This document shows positions 8,744-19,211 of a DNA stretch of 64,000 nt, piece by piece. The notes under the pieces were generated by a model. It was not told where the DNA came from. It was given only the letters and a program-made list of their open reading frames with translations, and ran no database searches. The DNA comes from a bacterium. Its GTDB lineage: Bacteria; Bacillota_I; Bacilli_A; Izemoplasmatales; Izemoplasmataceae. The position numbers and the translations under genes were made by a program. Position 1 is the stretch's first letter; each line of letters begins with the position of its first letter. The stretch spans positions 1 through 64,000 of the forward strand of contig JAGYLV010000002.1 in the NCBI GenBank assembly GCA_018400875.1, read 5' to 3'.

Positions 8744-9234
8744 TTCACAAATCGGTGCGTTTTTAACGGTTGACCGATGACAGATTTTAAGGTAAGGGTG
8801 GCTTCATTTTCACTCACTTCTAAAAGGCCGTAGCTTTCAGGGAACGAACTTCTTGAATGGGACACAGCCCCCGGGTTGATGAGCCAGCCCCCCTGCACTT
8901 CACTGATGCGCGCGGCATGCGTGTGACCGTGGAAAAGCAAATCGGCTTGATGCGCTTTTAATAACCGGTAAAGCCCGTGATCGCTCCGGTTAACGTGTTC
9001 ATGGTGACCGTGCGTAAAAACGATTCTAAACGCTTCGGTATCTAAGACATGCTTCGCTTCGCCTGGATCTAAATAGGCGTTGCCGTGAATCAAGATATCG
9101 AGTTGAGCCTGGGTTTCTTTAGAGACCTCTAAATCGCCTAAAGATACCACCATATCAACGGTTTCTATTTCTAAAACACGCTTTAAGCGGTCTTCATATC
9201 CGTGGACGTCACTGATGATAAGCAGAGATTTCAT
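8740..9234 (-). CDS. YfcE/MJ0936-family metallophosphoesterase
   Basis: SDVHGYEDR...SLGDLE...HGNAY...THGHH...HGHTH...NPGAVSHSR. Confidence 0.88.
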   Translation of the reverse strand: MKSLLIISDVHGYEDRLKRVLEIETVDMVVSLGDLEVSKETQAQLDILIHGNAYLDPGEAKHVLDTEAFRIVFTHGHHEHVNRSDHGLYRLLKAHQADLLFHGHTHAARISEVQGGWLINPGAVSHSRSSFPESYGLLEVSENEATLTLKSVIGQPLKTHRFVK

Positions 9235-9815
9235 AGATGCGTTTTTAAATGCTCAATCAGTTTGAGGGCCGCCCGGTGACGATGGGAAATCTTTGATTTT
9301 TCAGCCGTTCCCATTTCAGCGAACGTTTCCGCATACCCGATGGGAATAAAAATCGGATCATACCCATGGCCGGTTGTCCCGGCTTCTACCGTATGAATAT
9401 ACCCCGGACACTCACCTTTAAATAACGTGATTTCACCGCTCGGGTCTTTCAGGGCAATGACCGCCACAAAATAGGCAAGTCGGTCAGTGACATTTTCCAT
9501 CAGTTTGAGGACTTTTTGGTTATTCGCATGCGCATCATCCAGCCCAGAAAAACGTCTAGAATAAATGCCCGGGGCTCCGTTTAAAGCCTCAATCACCAAG
9601 CCCGAATCTTCGGCAAATAAAAACTGATTCTCAATGGGGATTTGGGTGACTTTTTGAATGGCATTGGCTTCAAATGTCTCCCCCTCTTCTAGCAAAAGCC
9701 CTTTAAAACTGGAATCTAAGGGTTCCAGTTTTAAAGGGAGTGATTTAAAAAGGTGTTGGTACTCGGCATATTTATGCCGGTTGTATGAGATGAGGGTGAT
9801 GGCTTTATTTTTCAT
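9231..9815 (-). CDS. rdgB: XTP/dITP diphosphatase (non-canonical purine NTP pyrophosphatase)
   Basis: Ham1 motifs SYNRHKYAEY, FAEDSGLVIEALNGAPGIYSRRFSG, GHGYDPIF, KSKISHRHRAALKL. Confidence 0.93.
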   Translation of the reverse strand: MKNKAITLISYNRHKYAEYQHLFKSLPLKLEPLDSSFKGLLLEEGETFEANAIQKVTQIPIENQFLFAEDSGLVIEALNGAPGIYSRRFSGLDDAHANNQKVLKLMENVTDRLAYFVAVIALKDPSGEITLFKGECPGYIHTVEAGTTGHGYDPIFIPIGYAETFAEMGTAEKSKISHRHRAALKLIEHLKTHL

Positions 9816-10515
9816 CTTTTTCGGTCTGGCACCACGATTTAATAAAGGTTTTCATTTCTTCGTTCGAGCCAAATAACCAAAGGACCGCTTCTAAGTTAAT
9901 GTTGACATCTTCACTGGGTAAATAGACCGAATGGTCCTGTTGAATGGCAATTAAATCCACATTCGCATCCATTTCCGAGCGGATTTTTTGGCGAAGGGTG
10001 GTGGCGTTGATGTGCGAGACTTCCTGACCGGACATTTCTTGGGCACACATGGGGACGGCGAAGAATGAATGTTGATCGCCTAGATCGTAGTAATCCACGA
10101 CTTTGGGTCCGGTCGCCAAACGGCTCGCGACGTTACGGCCCGTGACTTTTTCTGGGAAGACCGTATCGGTCACCCCAATTTTTTGGAGGACTTTTTCGTG
10201 ATAATCGTTTTGGACTTTCACGGTAAGTTTGGCCACTCCAAGTTCGAGTAAAATGAGCGACGTCATAATTGAACTTTGAATGTCATCGCCGATGGCCACG
10301 ATGACGTGGCTGATCGAGGTGATGCCCACTTCTTTTAAGGATTCTTTATCGGTTGAATCCACCGTGGCGGCGTGGGTGACTTTTTTGGATATCCGTTGAA
10401 TGCGTTCGGGGTCTTTATCCAGGACTAAGATATCGTGGTCTTGTTCGAGCAGTTCATTGACCACGCTCTCGCCGAAGCGTCCGAGACCGATGACCGCAAA
10501 TGATTTTTTTGCCAT
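9805..10515 (-). CDS. ktrA: TrkA/KtrA-family potassium uptake regulatory protein (RCK_N + RCK_C)
   Basis: FAVIGLGRFGESVVNELLEQDHDILVLDKD Rossmann motif. Confidence 0.88.
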   Translation of the reverse strand: MAKKSFAVIGLGRFGESVVNELLEQDHDILVLDKDPERIQRISKKVTHAATVDSTDKESLKEVGITSISHVIVAIGDDIQSSIMTSLILLELGVAKLTVKVQNDYHEKVLQKIGVTDTVFPEKVTGRNVASRLATGPKVVDYYDLGDQHSFFAVPMCAQEMSGQEVSHINATTLRQKIRSEMDANVDLIAIQQDHSVYLPSEDVNINLEAVLWLFGSNEEMKTFIKSWCQTEKDEK

Positions 10516-10612
10516 AATTTTTCCTCTTTAAAAAGGTGACATCTAGCGGTCAAATTATATCACACGCGCGCTTTGAATGTCTATGAAGCCTCCCGCATGA
10601 TACAATAATCGT

Positions 10613-11350
10613 ATGAAAAAAATCATCCGTGAAGAAGTGTTTCAAGCCCTAGGTATCTACTTACTTGCTACCGTTTTATTGATTTCGGTGCAAGCGTGGA
10701 TTCAATTGAGTTATCCCGCCTGGTGGGACGGTGGAGCCGGTGAAGGGCAGTTGCTCACCTTTTTAAATTTGGGCTGGTACTTACTCATTACTGCCGTGTT
10801 TATCCTCGTTTTTAACCCCGCTCTTAAAAAAGAATGGGCGGCCTTTTATAAGGATGGTAAACGGACGGCGTGGGCGTGGATTTTACAAGGCGTCATTGTC
10901 ATGTATTTCATTCAAATTGGCCTCGGACTCATCCTCAACGCCACGGGGCTTTTTGAAGTCAGTGAAAACCAAGCCTTATTGGTGGGGTTTTTGGAAATGA
11001 ATGTGGCCACGCAGCTTGCGGTGGCGGCGTTTGGTATCTTTTTAGCGCCTTTTACGGAAGAATTTTTATTCCGCCGGAGCCTGTTTGGGTATCTCCAAAA
11101 AAAAGGGCCGCTCGCCGCGGCCGTTATTATCACGAGTATTCTATTTGGGTTTTTGCATGCGGTGACGGAACTGACGAATATCCGGGTGATTATCCCGTAT
11201 GTCGTGATCGGAATCGTCTTGCAGCTTTATTACATTCGCTCGGGGAGTCTATTCGTCACCATTGGGATGCATGCGATTTATAATGCGATCAGCATCGGAC
11301 TGATCATCTTAGTCAATGCCATCCAGTTTATCCCGGATATGCCGGTTTAA
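10613..11350 (+). CDS. CPBP-family intramembrane metalloprotease
   Basis: APFTEEFLFRRSLFG, SILFGFLHAV and GMHAIYNA motifs. Confidence 0.85.
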   Translation: MKKIIREEVFQALGIYLLATVLLISVQAWIQLSYPAWWDGGAGEGQLLTFLNLGWYLLITAVFILVFNPALKKEWAAFYKDGKRTAWAWILQGVIVMYFIQIGLGLILNATGLFEVSENQALLVGFLEMNVATQLAVAAFGIFLAPFTEEFLFRRSLFGYLQKKGPLAAAVIITSILFGFLHAVTELTNIRVIIPYVVIGIVLQLYYIRSGSLFVTIGMHAIYNAISIGLIILVNAIQFIPDMPV

Positions 11351-12489
11351 TTCAGATAATTTTTTAACGCGGGATGTTTATCTACGTACGTTTTTTCAAG
11401 CGGCGTGAGATCTTTAAGTAATCGATGGGATTTAAGCACGTCTAGAAGCGATGATTGTTTGTATAGTAAGCTCATCATGACCAGTGATAAGCCATGCGTC
11501 TGAAAAGCATCAGTAGGGTGGCCCGCTTCAATGAGGGCATTCACCAGATACGCCTCTTGACGAATCACCGCATAAAATAACGCACTTTTCCCGTACGTAT
11601 CATAAAGCGGGTCAAAGGTGTGTTTTTTCATCAGCACCATGGCCCGGTCAATCTCACCCGTCCGGATCGCGTGATGAAGCGGTGTTTTCAGCCGGTAGGC
11701 GATGACACTTTGGTGTCTGGGAAACGCCTCAAATAGTGTTGTCAGTTCCTGATCTGCCAGCCGGGTGGCCGTTTTAATTGGGCTTTCTTCAAAATGATCT
11801 TTTAAGCTTGGCTCCAAGCCTAAATCAAGCAACCGCTCAACCATTGAAATGTGGCGTTTAAACGTCGCCAGATGGAGGGGACTTTGGTGGTGAATATTGA
11901 GCGTATACGGCGATACTCCGGCTTCTAAAATCACGTCCAGTAAACGCACCTCACCCAGTGTGGCCGCCTCGTGGACGAGAGAATGGTGTTGGTCATTGAG
12001 ATGATGCACCCAAGCCCCCGCGTCAATGAACCGGTTTAAAATGGAGCGTTTGCGGCCTCTTAAAGCGTAGAATAAAACACTATCGCCCATCGCATCTAAG
12101 GCATTTAAGGACGCGCCAGAATCTAATAGTAGATCAATGATTTCATGCGCGCCTTTCGCCGCCGCCAGCATCAACGGGGTTTGTTTATGATGATTGGACA
12201 TCCGCACATCGGCGCCCGCCTTTAATAACTTTTGAACGCTGGTGACATCACCGATGCGGGCCGCGATATGTAATGGGGTTTCGTTTTGATAATTCGTTTG
12301 ATTAACGCCTAATCCCTCGTTTAATAGAAAGTCCAACGTTTTAAAGCTTTGCGCTTTGACCGCATAAAAAAGCAGCGTTTGTTCACGGGTGTCTATGCCG
12401 GTTAACGCGTGGTCTTCGGATAAGATTTTGAGCGCCTCAACATCATTGTTTTTGGTCGCTTTGATCAAGCTTGTGGCTAAGGGCTGCAC
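11347..12489 (-). CDS. Ankyrin-repeat protein
   Basis: Many ~33-aa repeats such as ETPLHIAARIGDVTSVQKLLKAGADVRMSNHHKQTPLMLAAAKG. Confidence 0.88.
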   Translation of the reverse strand: MQPLATSLIKATKNNDVEALKILSEDHALTGIDTREQTLLFYAVKAQSFKTLDFLLNEGLGVNQTNYQNETPLHIAARIGDVTSVQKLLKAGADVRMSNHHKQTPLMLAAAKGAHEIIDLLLDSGASLNALDAMGDSVLFYALRGRKRSILNRFIDAGAWVHHLNDQHHSLVHEAATLGEVRLLDVILEAGVSPYTLNIHHQSPLHLATFKRHISMVERLLDLGLEPSLKDHFEESPIKTATRLADQELTTLFEAFPRHQSVIAYRLKTPLHHAIRTGEIDRAMVLMKKHTFDPLYDTYGKSALFYAVIRQEAYLVNALIEAGHPTDAFQTHGLSLVMMSLLYKQSSLLDVLKSHRLLKDLTPLEKTYVDKHPALKNYLN

Positions 12490-12523
12490 GTCATCACCTT
12501 CTAAAAAAAGGGTAGCACAAAGA

Positions 12524-12556
12524 CAAAAAAAATACCACCAGAGGTGGTATTTTTAC
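12524..12556 (-). terminator. Rho-independent terminator of hup
   Basis: AAAATACCACC-AGA-GGTGGTATTTT. Confidence 0.75.
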
Positions 12557-12565
12557 TTGAAGTAA

Positions 12566-12844
12566 TTATCTTACAGCATCCTTGAGTACTTTTCCAGCTT
12601 TGAAAGCAGGAGATTTTTGTGCAGGAATTTGAATGGATGCGCCAGTTCTTGGGTTATGACCCGTACGAGCTTGGCGTGCTCTCACTTCAAAAGTTCCAAA
12701 GCCTGTAAGTACGACTTTATCCCCTTTGACGAGTGATTCTTTGACACCATCCAATACTGCATCTAATGCAGCTTGTGCATCTTTCTTGGTGAGACCCGCA
12801 CGATCCGCAACCAATGCAACTAATTCGGTTTTATTCATGGACAT
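12566..12844 (-). CDS. hup: HU family DNA-binding protein
   Basis: MNKTELVALVADRAGLTKKDAQAALDAV...GFGTFEVRARQARTGHNPRTG. Confidence 0.96.
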   Translation of the reverse strand: MSMNKTELVALVADRAGLTKKDAQAALDAVLDGVKESLVKGDKVVLTGFGTFEVRARQARTGHNPRTGASIQIPAQKSPAFKAGKVLKDAVR

Positions 12845-12870
12845 GCCCTCCTTTTTTAAAATCTAAAGAT

Positions 12871-12899
12871 ATTATATCAATAAACACAAATTGATGCAA
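12871..12899 (-). promoter_or_regulatory. hup promoter: -35 TTGCAT, 17-bp spacer, -10 TATAAT (minus strand)
   Basis: -10 at 12871-12876 and -35 at 12894-12899; RBS AAAGGAGG downstream. Confidence 0.7.
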
Positions 12900-12903
12900 C
12901 TTA

Positions 12904-12923
12904 TTTCGCTTACTTAAGCGAAA
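12904..12923. repeat. Perfect 9-bp-arm inverted repeat TTTCGCTTA-CT-TAAGCGAAA upstream of the hup -35
   Basis: Read directly; starts 5 nt beyond the -35 hexamer. Confidence 0.75.
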
Positions 12924-12957
12924 ATGCGTCTATTTTTGTATTTTTACTGTAAAAATA

Positions 12958-14259
12958 TTAAAGATTTTTCTCTCTTAAGAGGAAATGCACCGGCGTTCCA
13001 GATAGGTCAAACGCCTCTCTGAGGCGGTTTTTTAGGTATCTCTCATACGAAAAATGCAGATAGTCTGGGGAATTGACAAAGAGAATGAACGTTGGGGGTT
13101 TAACGCTTGCTTGCGTGACATACGACACATTAAAGGTGCCACCTTGGAACCGTTTGGGTGGGGTGAAGGCCAGGGCGTCATTGAAGACATCGTTTAAAAC
13201 TGAGGTGGAGACTTTCCGTGTATAGTTTTTAAAGACGGTGGATAAGCTTTCAAAAATGGTATGAATCCGTTTATTCTCTTTGGCGGAAACAAACACCATG
13301 GGCGCGTAGGCTAAAAACTGAAATGAGGCTTCAATTTCTTCTTGAAACCGGCTCATGGTCATCGTATCTTTAGCGACAGCGTCCCACTTATTGACGACAA
13401 TGATGCTGGCTTTACCCGCTTCGTGGGCATACCCGGCAATCCGCTTATCTTGTTCGACGATGCCTTCGGCCGCATCCAATACAATGAGACACACGTCGCT
13501 TTGATCGATGGCTTTTAAGGCTCTTAAGACGGAATACTTCTCTGAATCTTCATAGACTTTACCTTTTTTACGCATCCCAGCCGTATCAATGATGACGTAT
13601 TCTTGATCGTCTTTTTTAAAGAGGGTATCCACCGCATCGCGTGTGGTCCCAGAAATATCCGAGACAATGACGCGCTTTTCCCCTAAAATCGCATTCACGA
13701 GGGAGGATTTTCCCACATTGGGCCGTCCAATGACCGCCATTTTTAAGGTCGCTTCCGTGTATGCAACTGGGATATCTTCGGTTTCTTCGAAAATGCGTTC
13801 GAGTAAATCCCCAATGCCAAGCCCATGAATCGTTGAGATAGGGTGGGGGTCACCGAGTCCTAAACTGTAAAATTCATACAGCGTATCATGCGCGCCACTG
13901 TCGAGTTTATTGACGATGGTATAGACTTGTTTTTTCACCCGGTAAAGTTGCTTGGCGATGTCCATATCTAAATCGGTGAGGCCACTTTTACCATCCACGA
14001 CGAAAAGAATCACATCGGCTTCATCCATGGCAATTTCCGCTTGCATGCGGATTTCATTTAAAAAAGGGGCGTCATTAAAATCAATGCCGCCCGTGTCAAT
14101 GAGTTGGTACGTATGCGAAAGCCACGTCGCTTTCGCAATGATGCGGTCTCGGGTAAGCCCGGGGGTATCATCGGTGATGGACTTGCGTTCGCCCACCAAC
14201 CGGTTGAATAAAGAACTTTTCCCCACGTTGGGCCGGCCGACAATGGCCACTGTGATCAA
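12958..14259 (-). CDS. der: Ribosome biogenesis GTPase Der (EngA)
   Basis: Two GTPase domains ([12 protein letters not shown] and [12 protein letters not shown]), C-terminal KH-like domain. Confidence 0.96.
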   Translation of the reverse strand: MITVAIVGRPNVGKSSLFNRLVGERKSITDDTPGLTRDRIIAKATWLSHTYQLIDTGGIDFNDAPFLNEIRMQAEIAMDEADVILFVVDGKSGLTDLDMDIAKQLYRVKKQVYTIVNKLDSGAHDTLYEFYSLGLGDPHPISTIHGLGIGDLLERIFEETEDIPVAYTEATLKMAVIGRPNVGKSSLVNAILGEKRVIVSDISGTTRDAVDTLFKKDDQEYVIIDTAGMRKKGKVYEDSEKYSVLRALKAIDQSDVCLIVLDAAEGIVEQDKRIAGYAHEAGKASIIVVNKWDAVAKDTMTMSRFQEEIEASFQFLAYAPMVFVSAKENKRIHTIFESLSTVFKNYTRKVSTSVLNDVFNDALAFTPPKRFQGGTFNVSYVTQASVKPPTFILFVNSPDYLHFSYERYLKNRLREAFDLSGTPVHFLLREKNL

Positions 14260-14268
14260 ATGAGACTC

Positions 14269-15636
14269 CTATTTTTTTAAACTGGCAAATTTCTCTGCGA
14301 ATAGTTCCCCAAGCGTTTGGGCTTGGTCTTCTTGGTTTTCAGTTTTCATATATTTTTTGTATTCTTCACGAATGGCTTGTTGTTCACGTTTGATTTTAGA
14401 AATCACCATTTGCCATGCACGCGGATTGAATTTTAAGACGACCGCTTCGATGACATCGCCTTCTTTGAGGGCATCTTGGACGCGTTCCACACGGTTTTCT
14501 TGAATTTCACCAATCGGTAAAAAGGCATTGATGCCTTGGATTTCCACCAACGCCCCATTGGTTTGTAAGGCTTTGACTTCACCGGAGACTTTATCGCCAA
14601 TCTTAGCTTTAACGTCGTCCCAAGGGTTATATTCTAAGTGTTTTTTTGAAAGGGCCATTCGGCGTTTTTTGGGATCAATGGAGATGATTTGCGATTCAAT
14701 CGCATCGCCCACTTCCACATCACCGGCTAAGTTATAGTTGGGGTCCCATGAATAATCATATTTATTAATCATGCCAACCACATCTGGGGCCACTTCGACT
14801 AGAAAGCCAAATTGCATTTTTTTGACGACTTTCCCGGTGATTTTTTCGCCCACTTTATGAACGTCGGCAAATTCTTCCCATGGGGTTTTTTGCAGGGCTT
14901 TCATCGATAAGCCGCGTTTATCGCCATCGGCATCAATGACTTTGACTTTAACTTTTTGGCCTTCTTTTAACATATCGGATACTTTGGCGACTTTATGGTG
15001 CGAAAGCTGAGAAATATGGACGAGTCCTTCGGCATGGTTAAACCGGACAAAGGCCCCAAAATCAAGAATCTTCACAACGGTGCCTTCTAAGACATCGCCT
15101 AAGTTGATGCTTTCAAGTTCTTTTTGCTTCGCGATTTTATCGGCTTCTTTTTCAACAATTTTATGAGAAACCACGACTTTGTCACGGCGAATCTCAATGA
15201 CTTTTACAAGTAAGGTTTGACCTTCATACGCGGATAAATCATCGATGAATGTGGTGGAGATTTCACTGGCCGGCATGAAGCAATCATACCCATCATAATC
15301 GGCGGAGAGTCCACCTTTATTGACGCCTTTGATTTTGACTTCAAACGCCCCGTCTTGAACGAATTTTTCTTGCAGTTGATCAAATGCCTCTGCCACTTCG
15401 ATATCAATGCGCGAAAGTAACAAATATTCATCGGTTTTTTTGCGAACGATGGCCTCAACGGGATCGCCTTTTTTGAAAAGCTCACTCGCTTTGGCGATGG
15501 GTTTTTTGGTCATTTGGTCTAAGTTCATTGTGCCTTCGATGGGATAGCCTTCAATGGCCACAATGATTTCGGTGTCTTTGACTTCATAGACGGTGCCGGT
15601 AATTTTAGCGCCTTCTTTGACTTGGTTGATTTCCAT
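14269..15636 (-). CDS. rpsA: 30S ribosomal protein S1-like (multiple S1 domains)
   Basis: Repeated S1 motifs (LEGTVVKILDFGAFVRFNHAEGLVHISQLSH); lies between cmk and der. Confidence 0.88.
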   Translation of the reverse strand: MEINQVKEGAKITGTVYEVKDTEIIVAIEGYPIEGTMNLDQMTKKPIAKASELFKKGDPVEAIVRKKTDEYLLLSRIDIEVAEAFDQLQEKFVQDGAFEVKIKGVNKGGLSADYDGYDCFMPASEISTTFIDDLSAYEGQTLLVKVIEIRRDKVVVSHKIVEKEADKIAKQKELESINLGDVLEGTVVKILDFGAFVRFNHAEGLVHISQLSHHKVAKVSDMLKEGQKVKVKVIDADGDKRGLSMKALQKTPWEEFADVHKVGEKITGKVVKKMQFGFLVEVAPDVVGMINKYDYSWDPNYNLAGDVEVGDAIESQIISIDPKKRRMALSKKHLEYNPWDDVKAKIGDKVSGEVKALQTNGALVEIQGINAFLPIGEIQENRVERVQDALKEGDVIEAVVLKFNPRAWQMVISKIKREQQAIREEYKKYMKTENQEDQAQTLGELFAEKFASLKK

Positions 15637-15638
15637 AT

Positions 15639-16289
15639 TTATCCTTCTTTCACCATGCTGTATAGTTTTTCTACGAGCGCTGCAATTGAATAATCTTTGG
15701 TGTCAATTTCAATCGCATCTGACGCTTTTTTAAGCGGATTATGCATTCGGTTCGAATCATAATCATCGCGGGTTTTAATATCATTCACGAGCTGTTCTAG
15801 GGAAACGGATTCACCACTTTTGAGCATGTCTTTCATCCGGCGCTTTGCCCGGGTCACGGGATCGGCGGTCAAGAAAAACTTAAACGGTGCATCGGGTAAG
15901 ACGACGGTGCCAATGTCACGCCCATCCATCACCACGTCATGTTTTTCTGCGATGGCTTGCTGGCGGTTGACCAAGGCTTCCCGCACATATTTGTGTGAGG
16001 CCACCAATGAAACATGCTGCGACGTCAGGGGGGAGCGGATTTTCTTTTCGATGTTCACGTTGTCTAAGATGAGTTCACCGTCTTGGAAATAAAAATCGGT
16101 CGAGTCAATGAAATCAAACGCGGCTTCATCGGCGAGATCGATTCCTAATTCTAAGGCTTTGACAGTGACGGCCCGGTACATGGCTCCTGTGTCGAGATGC
16201 ATGATGTTGAGTCGCTTCGCTAAGGCCTTAGCAATGGTGGATTTTCCAGCACCTGCGGGGCCATCAATCGCGATTTGTATCGGGGGCAT
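15639..16289 (-). CDS. cmk: Cytidylate kinase
   Basis: IAIDGPAGAGKSTIAKALA...DTGAMYRAVT...VVMDGRDIGTVVLPDA. Confidence 0.96.
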   Translation of the reverse strand: MPPIQIAIDGPAGAGKSTIAKALAKRLNIMHLDTGAMYRAVTVKALELGIDLADEAAFDFIDSTDFYFQDGELILDNVNIEKKIRSPLTSQHVSLVASHKYVREALVNRQQAIAEKHDVVMDGRDIGTVVLPDAPFKFFLTADPVTRAKRRMKDMLKSGESVSLEQLVNDIKTRDDYDSNRMHNPLKKASDAIEIDTKDYSIAALVEKLYSMVKEG

Positions 16290-16430
16290 TTTTTCACCTC
16301 TTTAAACGTACCTATTATATCATATAGAAAGCCCTAAGGCTTGTCAAATAGGGCCAAAAACCCACTTTTTATTGAACCCTTAATGGTTAGCATGCTACAC
16401 TAAATTATCTTAAACTTTACGGAGGCACAC

Positions 16431-18455
16431 ATGGAATCGTGGATTTTTCTCACCTTGATTTTTGGCGTCATGGCACTCCTTTATGCGGTCGTATTATTTC
16501 GCAAGATTAAAAAAGTACAAAAAGGCGATGCCCGCGTGGAAGAAATTTCCGGTTACATTCGCGAAGGCGCGATGGCATTTTTAAGAAGAGAATATACCAT
16601 ATTGGCTGCCTTTGTCCTTATTCTCAGTATGGTCTTAGCCTTAGCCATCAATTTAGGCACCGCGGTGACCTTTGTGTTCGGGGCCACCTTATCGGCAACG
16701 GCAGGCTATTTAGGGATGCGGGGCGCCGTGGCGAGTAATTCCCGTGTGGCAACATCCGCCCGGGATGAAGGGATGAATAAAGCCTTAGATATTGCGTTTT
16801 CCGGCGGTGCGGTCATGGGGATGGCGGTGGTCGGCTTAGGGTTACTCGGCGTCATCGTCAGTTACATCGTTGGGATTTATCTGTTTGATATTGGGTTAGA
16901 AGCGATGATTGGCGTGATTACAGGCTTTGGACTGGGCGCTTCTTCCATCGCGCTGTTTTCCAGAGTCGGCGGCGGAATTTACACCAAAGCCGCCGATGTA
17001 GGGGCCGATTTAGTCGGTAAAATTGAAGCGGGGATCCCCGAAGATGACCCAAGGAATCCCGCGGTGATTGCCGATAACGTGGGCGACAACGTCGGCGATG
17101 TGGCCGGGATGGGCGCGGACCTGTTTGAAAGTTATGTCGGTTCGATCATCGCAGCCATGACACTCGGCGTCGTGGGATTCACTGAATTTCAATACGAAAA
17201 AGTATTATTTCCACTTTTACTTGCGGCCGTCGGGATTTTAGCCGCCATCATCGGTACGATGACGGTGAGAACCAAACAAGCCGACATGCCGCATAAAGTT
17301 TTAAAACAAGGGACGTATGTCGCGGGGGCGGTGTTTTTTATCTTTACCGCGGTCATTACCTGGTATTACGTCGAACAAGGTATCTTTGAGGATTATGGCA
17401 TCTTCTTTGCCATCATCGCGGGACTGGGGGTTGGATTGTTCATTGGATTTGTCACAGAGATGTATACGTCCAGTGATTTCCAACGCGTCAAAGACATTGC
17501 CAGACAATCCCAAACCGGGCATGCGACCAACATCATTGGCGGGCTTTCCATCGGTATGCAATCCACAGCGGTTCCCATCATCGCGATTGGCTTGGTCATT
17601 TTAGTCGCCTTTGAACTGGCGGGCCTTTATGGCATCGCCCTCAGTGCGGTCGGCATGCTCGCGACCACGGGGATGACCATTGCCATCGATGCGTATGGAC
17701 CGATTGCCGATAACGCGGGCGGCATCGCGGAAATGTGTGGAATGGATCCCAAAGTCCGGGAGATCACCGATAAACTCGACAGTGTGGGAAATACCACGGC
17801 CGCAATCGGTAAAGGCTTTGCCATCGGATCGGCGGCGCTCACCAGTTTGGCCCTTTTCAGTGCTTTTGTCAGCGCGGCGGGATTAACTTCGATTGATCTG
17901 ACGATTCCGAAAGTCATGGTCGGCATCTTAATTGGCGCGATGCTTCCGTTTTTATTCAGTTCGCTCACAATGTCATCGGTGGGACGAGCCGCCAACAAAA
18001 TGATTGATGAAGTCCGTCGCCAATTTAAAGTGATGCCTGGCATTATGGATGGTACGGAAAAACCCGATTACGCCGAATGCGTGGATATTTCCACCAAAGC
18101 GGCACTCAAAGAAATGATTTTACCTGGAGTTTTAGCTGTTTTAGCCCCACTCACCGTCGGCTTCTTACTCGGCGCTGAAAGCCTGGGGGGATTACTCGGG
18201 GGTGCCTTAGCCAGTGGCATCGCCATGGCCATTTTTATGGCCAATGCAGGCGGGGCGTGGGATAACGCGAAAAAATTCATCGAAGAAGGCAATGAAGGCG
18301 GGAAATCGTCCGAAGCGCATAAAGCGTCCGTCACCGGAGATACCGTCGGGGATCCATTTAAAGATACTTCCGGGCCATCGATCAACATTCTCATTAAACT
18401 AATGAGTATCGTATCACTTGTCTTTGCGGCTCTATTCGGCACTGGTTTATTTTAA
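16431..18455 (+). CDS. hppA: Membrane-bound ion-translocating pyrophosphatase, apparently the K+-dependent subtype
   Basis: [35 protein letters not shown] and [18 protein letters not shown] motifs. Confidence 0.95.
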   Translation: MESWIFLTLIFGVMALLYAVVLFRKIKKVQKGDARVEEISGYIREGAMAFLRREYTILAAFVLILSMVLALAINLGTAVTFVFGATLSATAGYLGMRGAVASNSRVATSARDEGMNKALDIAFSGGAVMGMAVVGLGLLGVIVSYIVGIYLFDIGLEAMIGVITGFGLGASSIALFSRVGGGIYTKAADVGADLVGKIEAGIPEDDPRNPAVIADNVGDNVGDVAGMGADLFESYVGSIIAAMTLGVVGFTEFQYEKVLFPLLLAAVGILAAIIGTMTVRTKQADMPHKVLKQGTYVAGAVFFIFTAVITWYYVEQGIFEDYGIFFAIIAGLGVGLFIGFVTEMYTSSDFQRVKDIARQSQTGHATNIIGGLSIGMQSTAVPIIAIGLVILVAFELAGLYGIALSAVGMLATTGMTIAIDAYGPIADNAGGIAEMCGMDPKVREITDKLDSVGNTTAAIGKGFAIGSAALTSLALFSAFVSAAGLTSIDLTIPKVMVGILIGAMLPFLFSSLTMSSVGRAANKMIDEVRRQFKVMPGIMDGTEKPDYAECVDISTKAALKEMILPGVLAVLAPLTVGFLLGAESLGGLLGGALASGIAMAIFMANAGGAWDNAKKFIEEGNEGGKSSEAHKASVTGDTVGDPFKDTSGPSINILIKLMSIVSLVFAALFGTGLF

Positions 18456-18467
18456 AAAAGTACAATT

Positions 18468-18505
18468 AAAAAGCGCGCGACCTTAGGTCGTGCGCTTATT
18501 TTTTT
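18468..18505. terminator. Bidirectional terminator between hppA and rluB
   Basis: AAAAAGCGCGCGACC-TTA-GGTCGTGCGCTTATTTTTTT. Confidence 0.8.
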
Positions 18506-19211
18506 AAAGTTGATGTAAGGTTTTACGTTCATGGGGTTTTAAATCGCGGTACTGGCCTTTTTTTAACCCTTCTAAGGTTAAAGGACCCAGCTGCACGCGT
18601 TTAAGTCGTGTCACTTCGTGGCCAAACTCTGAAAGCATCCGCTTAATTTGATTGTTTTTGCCTTCTTTTAATGTGAGCTGACACGTCGTTTTTTCACTCG
18701 TCGGATTGACTTTGACATGGGAGACTTGAACGGGCTTTAGTTTAACTTTATCTAAAATCATCCCTTTTTCAAAGATGTGCGAGGTCTTGCGTCTGAGGAC
18801 GCCGGTAAATGACACTTCATAGACTTTTTCGATTTCTTTATTCGGTTGCGTCAGATGATTGGCAAGGTCGCCTTCATTGGTAATGAGGAGCAGCCCTGAG
18901 GTGTCATAATCCAACCGGCCAACCGGGTAGAGTCGCCGTTTATCGTGGATGAAATCTAAAACGGTGGGGCGGTCTTTATCATCGGAGGTGGTCGACACGC
19001 ACCCTTCCGGTTTATAAAAGACATACGTGATGGGTTCTTCTTTGGATAAAGCTTTTCCATCGACCACGATATCATCGCTCGGGGAGGCTTTCGTCCCTAA
19101 GGTTGTGACGATTTGCCCGTTGACAGACACTTTGCCTTCGGTGATTAAACTTTCGGCTTTGCGGCGAGAAGTGATGCCGCTTTGGGCGATGATTTTTTGT
19201 AAGCGATCCAT
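18504..19211 (-). CDS. rluB: RluB/RsuA-family rRNA pseudouridine synthase
   Basis: N-terminal S4 domain; VGRLDYDTSGLLLITNEGDLA. Confidence 0.92.
   Translation of the reverse strand: MDRLQKIIAQSGITSRRKAESLITEGKVSVNGQIVTTLGTKASPSDDIVVDGKALSKEEPITYVFYKPEGCVSTTSDDKDRPTVLDFIHDKRRLYPVGRLDYDTSGLLLITNEGDLANHLTQPNKEIEKVYEVSFTGVLRRKTSHIFEKGMILDKVKLKPVQVSHVKVNPTSEKTTCQLTLKEGKNNQIKRMLSEFGHEVTRLKRVQLGPLTLEGLKKGQYRDLKPHERKTLHQL

Noticed and set aside
16431-18455. Many ORFs on the opposite strand inside hppA (e.g. 17627-18043, 18068-18442)
   Set aside because: Antisense shadows of a strongly coding gene; no RBS or recognisable protein family
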